Positions 23,706 to 35,805 of a stretch of DNA of 64,000 nucleotides are shown piece after piece. Source of the stretch: Rhinopithecus roxellana (lineage: Eukaryota; Chordata; Mammalia; Primates; Cercopithecidae). Within the stretch, counting starts at the first letter, position 1. Every line of letters starts with the position of its first letter. Below the pieces are notes generated by a model. It made no database searches, was not told where the DNA came from, and saw only the letters and a list, made by a program, of their open reading frames with translations. Made by a program: the position numbers and the translations under genes. The stretch is taken from contig NC_044551.1 of NCBI RefSeq assembly GCF_007565055.1, forward strand, positions 95,262,089 through 95,326,088, written 5' to 3'.

Positions 23706-25203
23706 GAACCAGAAGCTTAAATCAAAACGGTGTCTTCCAATAATATAGACAATATTCATAAAATAATCTTTGATATTTATTTGAAAAGGAATATTGCTTA
23801 TTTTGTTAAAGAGGAAATTTTAAGGTTTTAAGCACAGTTTTTACTCTGTTCTTACACTGTTTGTCTCACATTTTTTGTTATGCTGTCAACATTTCTTCCT
23901 TTTCTTTTTTTCTTTTTAGCAAAATCCTGTGTGTTAGTGAACATCTTAGAGGAAAAAAAAAACTTAATGAACAATGAGGCTAGAATTTCCAGCAATATTG
24001 CTGTGCTTCCTCACAAAGCATTCATCTCCTCTTTATCTCTGGAATTCTTTGGCTCTAAGACCTGATAGAGAAGTTTGTGAAAAATAAAGTTGTTTGGTTT
24101 CTGTTACAACCAGTCAGTTGACAGTTCCAACCACATACAGGTGTGTGAGGCTGTGTTGCACAGCGGTAAATCCATGGGCTTCTGAGTAGATCTGTCTGGA
24201 AGTTATTGAAAAGGTGTAACATTTTAGGTACTTTCTGAAACTATCATGAATACTTAGCAGACTTTTACAAGCTCTGTTTTCACAGGAGAGCTACCCAAGG
24301 CTAATGGCACTTGATCAATTTCTACTACTCTTAAAACCACAGTCCTTCTTGTCATCCCTATTTTTTATGATAATGTCTACCATTTTCCATTAACCGGACT
24401 CAGCCTTGAGATGATGTGAGGCAAAAGTTTTGATGTTGACTGTCTTTCGTTGACCTCTGAAGAATACCATATGTTTCTGTTAAAGTGGGCCACAAAATGT
24501 ATTTGTATGCAAGATTTGGAGGGTGGACATGAAGCACCAGGCTTTTCAGCTCACACAGAATGTCGCTGATCTGTTGTTTCACATCACCGGTATGAAAAAC
24601 AACCAGGGCTGCAACTGCTTCATCTTTCCCTGGATTCTACTTTGGCTTCTCCAGCTTGGAGACCAAGTGTGTGTGTTTAGCTTTATGACAAAGAGCCCTG
24701 GCTTCTGTAGCATACCCATTGCACGTAGGTCAGAGGCCAGAAGAACTGGCAGGCTCCAGCTTCTGCTTTGGTTATCAGCTACTGTTTGCTCTCTCCTGCC
24801 TCACCCTCAGTTCCCTTCCTCACTGCGTATTGTGTAGACTTCAGCCTCCAGCAGCAGATTTGCAGAAAGCACTTACTGTCGACCATAATTGTTAGGGATG
24901 CTGCAGAGGAGAAGGGAATTGAACTCTTCTATGAGGCTGAATACAAATAAACATTACATAGTGCAGAAGAAGTAAAAGGCTGTGTCCGGACTAGCATCTG
25001 GAAAAGCAGTTTACCTGTGCAGGGGTTTTATAAGGGAGTGAGAAAAAGAAAAGGGAAAGGCTGACACCTTATTTTGGCTGTGGATGGAAAAAGAAGCCGG
25101 GTAGGCTGGAAGAGGTGTTATCTCCCTCACTCATTCCCCACAGCCTGGCAAAGTGGCTACTTTAATGAGAGTGAAAAATATGAGCCCATAGGGAACAATA
25201 GCA
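23706..25203. other. Unassigned sequence, no convincing gene
   Basis: About 1.5 kb. A 104-codon frame (24,523-24,837) has a hydrophobic middle but no recognisable domain, no clear start context and overlaps other frames. A short MIR-like piece may lie near 24,160-24,215. I call no gene here. Confidence 0.45.
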
Positions 25204-25386
25204 ACATATGCATATAATATTAATTTACATATGTATTATATATGCATATATGTATTATACCCACATATTATATATATACACATATGTATACATGTGTGTG
25301 TATATATACACACACACATATCTATATATATACACACACACAGATCTCTCTATATATATACATATATATAGAGAGAGAAAGAGAGA
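25204..25386. repeat. TA/CA/GA microsatellite
   Basis: AT-rich alternating repeats with short CA/GT and GA/CT runs, ending in GAGAGAGAAAGAGAGA. It lies just outside the left arm of the large inverted repeat. Confidence 0.9.
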
Positions 25387-25430
25387 CATTATCTATACTT
25401 TTAGGGATATTTATCCATGTCAACTCTAGA

Positions 25431-25822
25431 GTAGTCAGGTGAACTTGCTTTGACTAAAGACATTTGGGCAAAAGTGGTTTACATCATTTCCAGGAAGAAA
25501 CCGCATCAGCTTGAACATGATTTGTCATTTATCTCTATTCTCTCTACTACAACGAAAGGTAATTTCCAAGACACTGAGAATGTTTTCTTTCAACTTTGAA
25601 ACTCTCCCTCTTTGTTATAATTAGGCCTCTGACTTGGCCTGTTTGATTTTTACTATTCAATGGGAGCATATCTAAGTTACTTAGCATCAGCTCATTCTAC
25701 ATGCCCTCAACTATTGAAACCTACCTTCGTCTTCACATTTTTCAAGTAGGAGGGAAAGGGGATGTGAAGAGTCCTTGCAATGAAAAGAGGAAAACTTGTC
25801 TGAAAGGTACAAAGTTGGCAGT
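25431..25822 (+). repeat. Left arm of a 392-bp inverted repeat
   Basis: Pairs with 26,435-26,826 in opposite orientation. Reading both through by eye I count about 22 substitutions and two 3-bp indels, roughly 94% identity. The sequence itself is non-repetitive and I recognise no element in it. Open frames on either strand are shadows. Confidence 0.95.
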
Positions 25823-25833
25823 GCCAACTGATC

Positions 25834-25861
25834 AACTGAAACTTGAATGCCAAGTTTCAAG
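25834..25861. repeat. Small hairpin in the palindrome spacer
   Basis: TGAAACTTG and CAAGTTTCA pair around a 5-nt loop. It lies in the part of the spacer (25,823-25,980) that has no counterpart in the other half of the large inverted repeat. Confidence 0.8.
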
Positions 25862-25994
25862 TTCTTGAAGGCTAAGAAAGCCTTTCTTATTGGTTAATGG
25901 GGAGATAAGTTAGGATCATCCTCAAGACATCTCAAAATCTGTGCTCATCAGCCATGTTCTCCCGAAATTTTTCCTCTGAGGGTACACAAATAGT

Positions 25995-25995
25995 G

Positions 25996-26029
<34 letters not shown>

Positions 26030-26434
26030 CACACACACACATATACACACACACAATATATACACACACATATATATCTGTATACACATACATATAAATG
26101 TGTACATACATGCACATGTATATATACAAATACATGTATATAATATACATATCTATATAACAGATGTTATACATATGTATATGTATACATATAAGTATGT
26201 GTGTATGTTATACATATACGTATGTATGTATAAACATGTGTATATACACACATATGTGTATATACACACATATATACATATCAGTGTGTACACAGAGACT
26301 ATTTGTGTACCTTGCCATACTTTCATTACTTCCTATATAGATATGTGTATATATACACATGTGTTTATACACATATGTATGTGTGTGTATATGTGTGCAT
26401 ATATGTGTGCATATACACACACACATATATATAT
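25995..26434. repeat. CT/TA/CA microsatellite at the centre of the inverted repeat
   Basis: Long alternating TA, CA and GT tracts. A non-repetitive island at about 26,296-26,340 includes AGAGACTATTTGTGTACCT, the inverted partner of GGTACACAAATAGTGTCTCT at 25,981-26,000. The palindrome therefore continues into this region. Confidence 0.9.
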
Positions 26435-26826
26435 ACTGCCAACTTTCTGCCTATCAGACAAGTTTTCTCCTTTTCATTGCAAGGGCTGTGCACATTCTTT
26501 TTCCCTTCTACATGAAAAATGTGAAGACGAAGATAGGTTTCAATAGTTGAGGGCATGTAGAATGAGCTGATGCTAAGTAACTTAGATATGCTCCCATTAA
26601 ATAGTAAAAATCAAACAGACCAAGTCAGAGGCCTAATTGTAACAGAGAAGAGGAAGAGTTTCAAAGTTGAAAGAAAACATTCTCAAAGTCTTCGAAATTA
26701 CCTTTTGTTGTAGAGAGAATAGAAATAAACGACAAATCATGTTCAAGCTGATGCGGTTTCTTCCTGGAAATGATGTAAACCACTTTTGTCCAAGTGTCTT
26801 TAGTCAAAGCAAGTTCACCTGTCTAC
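26435..26826 (-). repeat. Right arm of the 392-bp inverted repeat
   Basis: Inverted partner of 25,431-25,822 with the same length. The similarity stops sharply at GTCTAC (26,826), after which the sequence is unrelated to the left flank. Confidence 0.95.
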
Positions 26827-26916
26827 TGTGGTGTTAAAGGGTGCAATAGTGTAAAATCGCCCCTCAAGGAGAGGGAATTGCCGGGAAGAAATCAGAATAT
26901 TTGGTAAAGAACAGTG

Positions 26917-29181
26917 AACACCTTATACAAAAATTAATTCAAGATGTATTCAAGACTTAAATGTCAGACCTAAAACCATAAAAAACCTAGAAGAAAACCT
27001 AGGCAATACCATTCAGGATATAGGCATGGGCAAGGACTTCATGTCTAAAACATCAAAAGCAATGGCAACGAAGCCAAAATTGACAAATGGGATCTAATTA
27101 AACTAAAGAGCTTCTGCACAGCAAAATAAACTACCATCAGAGCAAACAGGCAACCTACAGAATGGGAGAAAATTTTTGCAATCTACCTATCTGACAAAGG
27201 GCTAATATCCAGTATCTACAAAGAACTTAAACAAATTTGCAAGAAAAAAATCAAACAACCTCATCAAAAAGTGGGTGAAGGAAATGAACAGACACTTCTC
27301 AAAAGAAGACATTTATGCAGCCAACAGACACATGAAAAAATGCTTGTCATCACTGGCCATCAGAGAAATGCAAATCTAAACCAAAATGAGATACCATCTC
27401 ACACCAATTAGAATGATGATCATTAAAAAGCCAGGAAACAACAGGTGCTGGAGAGGATGTGGAGAAATAGGGACACTTTTACACTGTTGGTGGGACTGTA
27501 AACTAATTCAACCATTGTGGAAGACAGTGTGGCGATTCCTCAAGGATCTAGAACTAGAAATACCATTTGACCCAGCAATCCCATCACTGGGTATATACAC
27601 AAAGGATTATAAATCATGCTGCTATAAAGACACATGCACACATATGTTTATTGCAGCACTATTCACAATAGCAAAGACTTGGAACCAACCCAAATGTCCA
27701 TCAATGATAGGCTGGATTAAGAAAATGTGGCACATGTACACCATGGACTACTATGCAGCCAGAAAAAGGATGAGTTCACGTCCTTTGTAGGGACATGGAT
27801 GAAGCCAGAAACCATCATTCTGAGCAAAATATCGCAAGGACAGAAAACCAAACACATGTTCTCACTCACAGGTGAGAACTGAACAATGAGATCACTTGGA
27901 CACAGGAAGGGGAACATCACACACCAGAGCCTGTTGTGGGGTAGGAGGAGAGGGGACGGATAGCATTAAGGAGATATACCTAATGTAAATGATGAGTTAA
28001 TGGATGCAGCACACCAACATGGCACATGTATACATATGTAACAAACCTGCACGTTGTACACATTATCGGGAGAACCCACTCCCGATGTTTAACGTGGGTT
28101 CTTTTCTATTTCCTAAGTGTGTTGGCTGGGTTGAGAAATAAAGGGAAAGAGCACAAGAGAAAGAAATGTAAAGCTGGGTGTCCGGGGGAGACATCACATG
28201 TCGGCAGGATCCGTGATGTTCCCCAAGCCGTAAAACCAGCAAGTTTTTATAGCGATTTTCAAAAGGGGAGGAAGTGCACGAATAGGGTGTGGGTCACAGA
28301 GATCACATACTTCACAAGGTAATAAAATATCACAAAGCAAACGGAGGCAGGGCGAGATCACAGGACCACCGGATGAGGTGAAATTAAAATTGTTAATGAA
28401 GTTTCGGGCACACATTGTCATTGATAACATCTTATCAGGAAACAGGGTTTGAGAGCAGATAACCTGTCTGACCACAATTTATTAGGTGGGAATTTTCCCA
28501 TCCTAATAACCCTGGGAGCACTATAGGAGACGGGGGCTTATTTCACCCCTTTGGCTTTGACCATAAAAGACCCTTAAAAGGGGCCGTCTATAGGCCTACC
28601 TTCAGGGCGCATTCTCTTTCTCAGGAATGTTCCTTGCTGAGAAAAAGAATTCAGTGATATTTCTCCTATTTGCTTATGAAAGAGGAGAAATATAGCTCTG
28701 TGCCATCCAACTCACCACCAGCCAGTTCAAAGTTACCTCTCGTTTCCTGAACATCGCTGTTACCCTGTTCTTTTTAAAGATGTCCAGATTTCATATTGTT
28801 CAAACACACATTCTACAAACAATTTGTGCAGCTGATACAATCACAGGGTCCTGAGGTGACATTCATCCTCCTCAGCTTACAAAGAAGATGACGGGATTAA
28901 CAGATTAAAGTAAAGACAGGCATATGAAAACACAAGGATATTCACTGGGGAAGTCATAAGTGTCCAAGATTTCTTCACAATTTATGTTCAGAGATTACAG
29001 TAAAGACAGGTGTAAGAAATTATAAAAGTATTAATTTAGGGAACTAATGTCCATGAAATCTTCACAATTTATGTTATTCTGCCATCACTTCAGTCGGTCC
29101 CTCCGTTCGGGGTCCCTGACTTCCCGCAACAACACATGTACCCTAGAACCCTATACTTTTCTTAAAGTATAAAAAAAAAAA
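26917..29181 (+). mobile_element. 5'-truncated L1, sense, split by an ERVK LTR
   Basis: Pieces 26,917-28,063 and 29,132-29,181 join as the last third of ORF2, the 3'UTR and the A tail. A 134-codon open part of the ORF2 C-terminus (27,386-27,790) keeps the Cys-rich motif C-x3-C-x7-H-x4-C. Relatively low divergence, L1PA age. The LTR inserted 20-odd bases before the end of the 3'UTR. Flanks AGAACAGTGA and AAAATAGTGA may be the target duplication. Confidence 0.88.
28064..29131 (-). mobile_element. ERVK-class solo LTR (LTR13-like), antisense
   Basis: A 1,068-bp LTR. In reverse complement it starts TGTTGCGGGAAGTCAGGGAC, a start shared by betaretrovirus-like (HML/HERV-K class) LTRs. It is bounded by a perfect 6-bp target duplication ACACAT (28,058-28,063 and 29,132-29,137), the ERVK-class length. 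Length and body match my memory of LTR13 better than LTR5. The 3' TA instead of TG at 28,064 is a point change. No internal genes, so recombination has removed the provirus. Confidence 0.88.
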
Positions 29182-29410
29182 TAGTGAGTTTCCCAAAATC
29201 TTACCAAACTGAGAATACAGCAAAGCTACTCCTGTGAAAACGTAAAACTAACCTAATTAATCAATCGGTGAAATTATTTTAAGTAATGAAAGTATGGCAG
29301 GAAAAGTCTAGAATGGGCAATTGTAGTCATTTTAGTTGATGTCATAAACAAACCTAGAAGACAACATGCCTTTAAGATTACCAAGGCAGGATCTCAGCTA
29401 AAACCTTGCA
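29182..29410. other. Unassigned spacer
   Basis: About 230 bases between the L1 tail and the repeat that hosts the minisatellite. No feature seen. Confidence 0.4.
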
Positions 29411-30604
29411 GCTTGTGTGTACTAGTCAGGGTACCAAGGGAGACAGAGTTAATAGGGTAGGTAGGGAGGGAGGTGGGTGGGTGGGTGGGGGTAGGGAGGG
29501 AGGGAGGTGGGTGGGTGGGTGGGGGTAGGTAGGGAGGGAGGTGGGTGGGTGGGTGGGGGTAGGTAGGGAGGGAGGTGGGTGGGTGGGGGTAGGTAGGGAG
29601 GGAGGGGGGTGGGTGGGTGGGGGTAGGTAGGGAGGGGTATAGGTAGGGAGGGAGGTGGGTGGGTGGGTGGGGGTAGGTATGGAGGGAGGTGGGTGGGTGG
29701 GTGGGGGTAGGTAGGTAGGGAGGGAGGTGGGTGGGGGTAGGGAGGGAGGTAGGTGGGTGGGTGGGGGTAGGTATGGAGGGAGGTGGGTGGGTGGGTGGGG
29801 GTAGGGAGGGAGGGAGGTGGGTGGGTGGGTGGGGGTAGGGAGGGAGGGAGGTGGGTGGGTGGGTGGGGGTAGGGAGGGAGGGGGGTAGGTAGGGAGGGAG
29901 GTGGGTGGGTGGGTGGGGGTAGGTATGGAGGGAGGTGGGTGGGTGGGGGTAGGTATGGAGGGAGGTGGGTGGGTGGGGGTAGTAGGTAGGTAGGGAGGGA
30001 GGTGGGTGGGGGTAGGGAGGGAGGGAGGTGGGTGGGTGGGTGGGGGTAGGGAGGGAGGTGGGTGGGTGGGTGGGGGTAGGGAGGGAGGGAGGTAGGTAGG
30101 TAGATAGACAAATAGATAGTATAAGATAACAGGGTATTTTTTAGGGGAGTTGACTCATGCAATTAAAGATGGCGATAAGTCCCACAGCTGACCATCTTCC
30201 AGCTAGACAACTAGGAACTCAGAACCAGGGAAGCAAATGATGTAACTCTCAGTTCAAAACTGAAGGCCTGAGAGCCTGGGTGCTGCTGGTACAAGTCTCA
30301 GTGTCCAAAGGCTGGAGAACCTGGAGTTCTGATGTCCAAAAGCAGGGAAAAAAGGGTTTCCCAGCTCCAGAAGAGAAAGGCAGTAAATTCACCGTTCCTC
30401 TGCTTTTTCATTCTGTTAAAGTCGCAGTGGATTCGGTAATTCCATTCAATATTGGGTTAGAGGAGATCTTTCTTACTCAGTCCACTGATTCAAATATCAA
30501 TCTGGAAACATTGCCACAGATATAACCTGGAAATAATGCTTTACCAGCTATCTGGGCATTCCTTAATTTGAACAAGTTGATATCTAAAATTAACCATCAC
30601 TTGC
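29411..30604 (+). repeat. Old interspersed repeat hosting a minisatellite
   Basis: The flanks of the minisatellite, ACTAGTCAGGGTACCAAGGG on the left and a long segment ending 'aaaattaaccatcac' on the right, fit one old mammalian repeat known for a variable simple-repeat stretch near its start. I cannot name it safely. The AGATAGACAAATAGATAGTA at about 30,100 may be a leftover of the original simple repeat. Confidence 0.5.
29455..30105 (+). repeat. G-rich minisatellite, about 650 bp
   Basis: Tandem variants of a unit of about 35 bases built from GGTGGGTGGGTGGG, a G5 run, TAGGTAGG and GAGGGAGG parts. About 18 copies with changing numbers of GTGG and GGGA steps. The plus strand is almost free of C over 650 bases. 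The minus strand is open for 237 codons (29,449-30,162) with a Pro/His/Thr/Leu-rich text, which is a by-product of the repeat and not a gene. Confidence 0.95.
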
Positions 30605-32206
30605 TTAAAAGAAGTGGAAAATCAACAAATTCATTGAAATTGGTGGATGATAGAAAATGGGTACTCAGCAGCTTGAATTAAGAACCCAATCTAACACCTG
30701 CTCATGTCTATTGTCTTGAAACCCCAAAAAGCAAAGAAACAACATAAAGCTGGCCTACAGGCTAACAGTTTGCAACCCCTAGTCTATCAACAACTATTAA
30801 TACATCAAAATATCCTGGTGATTGACTAGGTTACTTTTATCTTTATTTAATAAAATGAGTAGCTAATGGGTTACCAATGAAGATTAAAAATATGGTACAA
30901 AGATTCATGGACAATCAAATTGTTATATGACCTTAAGTGAATGATTAAAACCCTCTTTGTTCAGTTTTCAGCTTAAATAGTATTATGTTTACTGGGCTAT
31001 ACGGTATGGACATATATCATCTTTGGAAAGCTCTTTAAATTGAGTACTTATTATTCTATCAGGAGATCAAAACTAGTAAATCATATTATCACTCTACTAT
31101 TAAGATGATACAGAATACCTAGCTATTTTTGACCCTAGGGGTAGAGAAAAAAGTGAGCAGATAGCATTAACAGTTAACATGTTAGAGCTGTCATTCAGCA
31201 CTGTCCTGGGAATTCCCACATGTTCACAGCATTTGATAACACCTTAGACATACTCCATGCTATCCAGCACATGTTCTTGAGAGACTATCAACAGAATATC
31301 AGGGCTTGTATGCATAAGATGTTTCTTTTTTAAATACACATAATAACTTTTTAAAATATATAATTCATATATTATAAAATTCATTCTTTTAGCTTGTAAA
31401 ATCTGGTCGTTTTTGATACATTCAGAGTTGTGCAACCATAGCAACTAATTCCAGAAAATGTTCATCACCACAGACAGATGTCAGTTATGAAATTAACATG
31501 AATATTAGATAAAAATTAATACCTACAATCTAAATAAATTCAGTTACTAACTGAATGCAATAGGCAGAGGGATTTAGGTTCTACACCAGGAAGTGATTAA
31601 AAATCTCCCTGGTACCTAGGAAATCTAGGGAATTATAGTTTCTTGATATTTAATATCATTTTCTCTAGGTCTAATGGTTAGATGGACCAATGAGTTTTTA
31701 AAATAACAGAAATCCCACTCATATCCCTTGGTTCAATAGAGGGAGGTTATGTTGACAACTCCCTCAAGCCCTGATTTGTTCTCTGTTGAATTCAAACTCT
31801 ATCTACTAGATGCCAGCACACCTAGTAGAAAAGTAAAATTCCAGGTGAGAAATTCCGTATCAATAGTGACTTTTAAAATTAATGGAGATTTATTTTGTAT
31901 TGTAATTGAGAGTATATATCTAATGTTTCACTGGGAATAATTCAGGTATTAAAAATATCCTTCAAGCCTTTCTCAAATCCACAAATTAATTAATGTATAG
32001 AGATGCTTTTTACCAATAACTCACTTGGGAAAAGTGTTTATTAAAGACTGACAAGTCATCAGTAATCTCTGTTCCTCAATTATGGGTAGGTGATGACCTC
32101 AATTGAAGGAAATAAATGAGTTGCTTTGCATTCAAACCTCTGTTAAGTCCAGGAGTAAATGAAATGAGAATCCCTGGGAGTGGGCAAAGCCTTTGGGCCA
32201 TAGCCA
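30605..32206. other. Mostly unassigned sequence with an L1M remnant
   Basis: About 1.6 kb. 31,350-31,480 (GTTGTGCAACCATAGCAACT and neighbours) looks like a piece of an old L1M 3'UTR in antisense. The rest is unassigned, with only short frames. Confidence 0.45.
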
Positions 32207-34216
32207 AATCATGAGTGAACTCTCATTCACAATTGCTACAAAGAGAATAAAATACCTAGGAAGACAACTTACAAGGGATGTGAAAGACTTCTTCAAGGAG
32301 AACTATAAACCACAGCTCAAGGAAATAAGAGAGGATACAAACAAATGGAAAAACATTCCATGCTCATGGATAGGAAGAATCAGTATCGTGAAAATGGCCA
32401 TACTCCCCAAAGTAATTTATAGATTCAATGATATTTGCATCAAGCTACAATGGACTTTCTTCAAAGAATTAGAAAAAAAATTATTTAAATTTCATATGGA
32501 ACCAAAAAAGAGCCCATATACCCAAGACAATCCTAACCAAAAAAAAAAAAAGGCTGGAGGCATCAAGCTACCTGACTTCAAACTACACTAAAAGGCTACA
32601 GTAACCAAAACAGCATGGCACTGGTACCAAAACAAATATATAGACGAATGGAACAGAACAGACCTAAGAAATAACACAACATATCTACAACCATCTGATC
32701 TTCGACAAACCTGACAAAAACAAGCAATGGCGAAAGGATTATCTATTTAACAAATGGTGCTGGGAAAACTGGCTAGCCATATGCAGAAAACTGAAACTGG
32801 ACCCCTTCCTTACACTTTGTACAAAAATTAACTCAAGATGGATTAAAGACTTTAACATAAAATCCAAAACTGTAAAAACTCTAAAAGAAAATCTAGGCAA
32901 TAGCATTCAGGACATAGGCATGGTCAAAGACTTCATGACTGAAACACCAAAAGCAACTGCAACAAAAGCCAAAATTGACAAATGGGATCTAATTAAACTG
33001 AAGAGCTTCTGCACAGCAAAAGAAACTATCAACAGAGTGAACAGGCAACCTACAGAATGAGAGAAAATTTTTGCGATCTACCCGTATCTGACAAAGGTCT
33101 AATATCTAGAATCTATAGAATCTATAAGGAACTTAAATTTACAAGAAAAAAACAACTCCATCAAAAAGTAGGTGAAGGGTATGAACAGACATTTCTCAAA
33201 AGAAGACATTTATGCAGCCAACAAACATGAAAAAAAAATTGTGGAGAAATAGGAACGCTTTTACACTGTTGATGAGAGTGTAAATTAGTTCAACCATTGT
33301 GGAAGACATTGTGGGAATTCCTCAAGGATCTAGAGCCAGAAATATCATTTGACCCAGTAATCCCATTACTGGGCATATACCCAAAGAATTATAAATCATT
33401 CTACTACAAAGAGACATGCATACATATGTTTATCGCAGCACTATTTTGTTGTTGTTGTTGAGACAGAGTCTCGCTCTGTTACCCAGGCTGGAGTGCAATG
33501 GTGTAATCTCAGCTCACCACAGCCTCCACCTCCCTGGTTCAAGTGATTCTCTTGCCTCAGCTTCCTGAGTAGCTGGGCCTACAGGCACCCACCACCATAC
33601 CAAGCTAATTTTTGTATTTTTAGTAGAGACTGGGTTTTGCTGTGTTGGCCAGGCTGGTCTTGAACTCCCGACCTCAAGTGATTTGCCCGCCTGTGCCTCA
33701 CAAAGCGCTGGGATTACAGGCATGAGCCACTGTGCCCGGCCTATTGCAGCACTATTTACAAATAGCAAAGACTTGGAACCAACCCAAATGCCCATCAGGA
33801 ACAGACTGGGTAAAGAAAATGTGGCACATATACACCATGGAATACTATGCAGCCATAAAAAAGAATGAGTTCCATGTCCTTTGCAGGGACAAGGATGAAG
33901 CTGGAAACCATCATCCTCAGCAAACTAGCACAGGAACAGAAAACCAAACACCGCATGTGCCCATTCATAAATGGGAGTTGAACAATGAGAACACATGGAC
34001 CCAGGGAGGGAAATATCACACGCTGGGGCCTGTCAGGGGTTGGTGGGGGAAGGGGAAAGAGAGCATTAGGACAAATACTTAATGCATGTCGGGCTTAAAA
34101 TCTAGATAATGGGTTAATAGGTGCAGCAAACGACCATGGCACATGTATACCTATGTAACAAACCTGCACATTCTGCACATGTATCCCAGAACTTAAAGTA
34201 AAACAAAAATAATTTT
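32207..34216 (+). mobile_element. 5'-truncated L1, sense, split by an Alu
   Basis: Pieces 32,207-33,446 and 33,742-34,216 run from the middle of ORF2 to the 3' end (TCCCAGAACTTAAAGTAAAA). A 132-codon open part survives at 32,193-32,591. About 120 bases of ORF2 are missing at about 33,238, where an A9 run joins directly to a segment normally farther downstream. L1PA age. Confidence 0.88.
33447..33741 (-). mobile_element. AluS-like, antisense
   Basis: Full-length antisense Alu with a (TTG)n start instead of a plain T run. It is flanked by a 16-bp target duplication TATCGCAGCACTATTT (33,431-33,446) and TATTGCAGCACTATTT (33,742-33,757), with one difference, inside L1 ORF2. Confidence 0.95.
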
Positions 34217-34840
34217 TTTAAAAAAGAAATTCTCATGAGACGCTAAGAAGGGCTGCCCTCTTTGAACCTAGAGGACCTTCTCTCTTTTTTCCATATTCTT
34301 CTTCCTCATCCTGAAAAATTAAACTGCAAATATTTGTTTTCAGAGTGCATATACTGTAATATCCCCTCTCATTCCTTAGTCACACTGCTCCCTCTCCTTA
34401 AAGTTCACCCCTTCTCCACCACTGTGATATTACAAGTATAACTTTTTTATCTAGCAATGTCCAATGCGTTCTCCCATTTGTGTAGAACATAGACCTATTC
34501 ACACTCCAAACCCAATCTGTGGAAAGCTTGCTGGCTCACCTTCCGACAACAATCTGACCACCTCTCACCCCCTCTCACCCTGCTGCATCCCAGGTCTGAA
34601 CCTTTGATCATTTCTTGCCATCCAAGTACAAGTATGTTTCATACTCACATGTAACCACAAGCTTTAGCAGTTCTGAAACCAGTAACAAAGTTCTGTGTTC
34701 AAAGTTAGATTACTCTTACTCTAAGCAACCTTATGTTGCTCCAAATTTCTCTAGGATCTTTCCATCTCAAAGAAAAAGCCAAAAACTCCTCCTAACAATG
34801 GCCCATGAGATCTCTGATTTCTTCATCTTACCACTACTTC
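34217..34840. other. Unassigned sequence
   Basis: About 620 bases, rich in pyrimidines. No recognised repeat and no gene. Confidence 0.4.
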
Positions 34841-35805
34841 TCTCGTCACATCCATGCCTACCCTCCCCTTTGGTTTTTCCATTCCAGCCTCCTTGGCTCT
34901 CTTGCTATTTCTTGCTATTTCTTAAATTCACAGAGCATACCCTTGCATTCAGGTATTTACATGATCAATTTCTCTTCCCTTAATATCCTCCCCCAAGATA
35001 ATCACATGAAACACTCCACTTCCTTCAGATTTTCACAAAAATGTTTCCTCTTCAATGAGACCTCCCATAATAGCCCTTTTCCCCCAAACAACACTTCCTA
35101 TCCCCACGTTGCAGTCATATTCCATAAAGTCAGGATTTTCCCTCATCCAAAATTTGGTTCCAATGTTGAGACCAGTGATGCCAAACACATGTGAAAAAGG
35201 CATGAGAAGGGTTATTACTCACATAATGTGGCTTTTCAGAAAGAGCAAGGCTGGTTTGCTGAGCAGGTCAAAAAACAGCATGTGACAGCAGAGAAAGGAG
35301 ACTGGCTTGGGAGTTTTATTATGGTGGTTAAGGGAGTAGGGCTCAAATGAGCATTCATGCATGCAGGCATGGACAAAGGCTTGCAAGGTTTTTAACTTTC
35401 TGCCAGTGTCAAAAAAGGGAATGCCTGGGTTTTCTTATCAGATTTCTCAGATGCAGGCCAGAGATGGAGAGGGGTGAGGAGGGGCTTAAAAGCAGTCAGC
35501 AATCAAACCTCAAAAATGAAGTCAGGAGCTTTATTATACACTTTTCCATACTTTGCTTTTTCTTTTATCCTCATCCACCACATTATTTACACATCTCTCT
35601 TATTTTATTGTCCATCTCCTTATTCTAGATAAAATGTAAGTTCAGTTCACGTAGGCAAGGATATTTTTCCTTTTGGTCCACACTGTGTTAAACCCTGTTC
35701 CTAGAACAGCGTTTGGCACACAGCAATCAATCAATCAGGATTTGTTATATTAATCAATCTTTGTTCCTTCTGCATAAGTATTCTGCACTTGACAAATATT
35801 TGTTA
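34841..35805 (+). mobile_element. L2 LINE, sense, interrupted
   Basis: 34,841-35,150 follows the L2 3' region ('attccagcctccttggctct', 'acttccttcagattttcaca', 'tcaatgagacctcccataat'). 35,575-35,805 follows the L2 end ('tagaacagcgtttggcacac' plus the terminal CAATCAATCAATCA). 35,151-35,574 between them is unassigned and could be a later insertion or L2 decayed beyond recognition. Confidence 0.65.

Noticed and set aside
24523..24837. 104-codon frame with a hydrophobic middle
   Set aside because: No domain, signal or splice pattern, and overlapping frames in two other readings. Length is within chance for this composition.
25208..26546. Tyr/Ile/His/Cys-rich open frames over TA/CA repeats
   Set aside because: All are alternating-repeat translations present on both strands.
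29455..30105. Telomere-like or CRISPR-like array
   Set aside because: Units are not TTAGGG and there are no unique spacers; it is a G-rich minisatellite.
29449..30162. 237-codon Pro/His/Leu-rich open frame on the minus strand
   Set aside because: It is a direct by-product of the C-rich strand of the minisatellite, which has no A/T-rich stop codons in that frame. No non-repeat coding sequence joins it.
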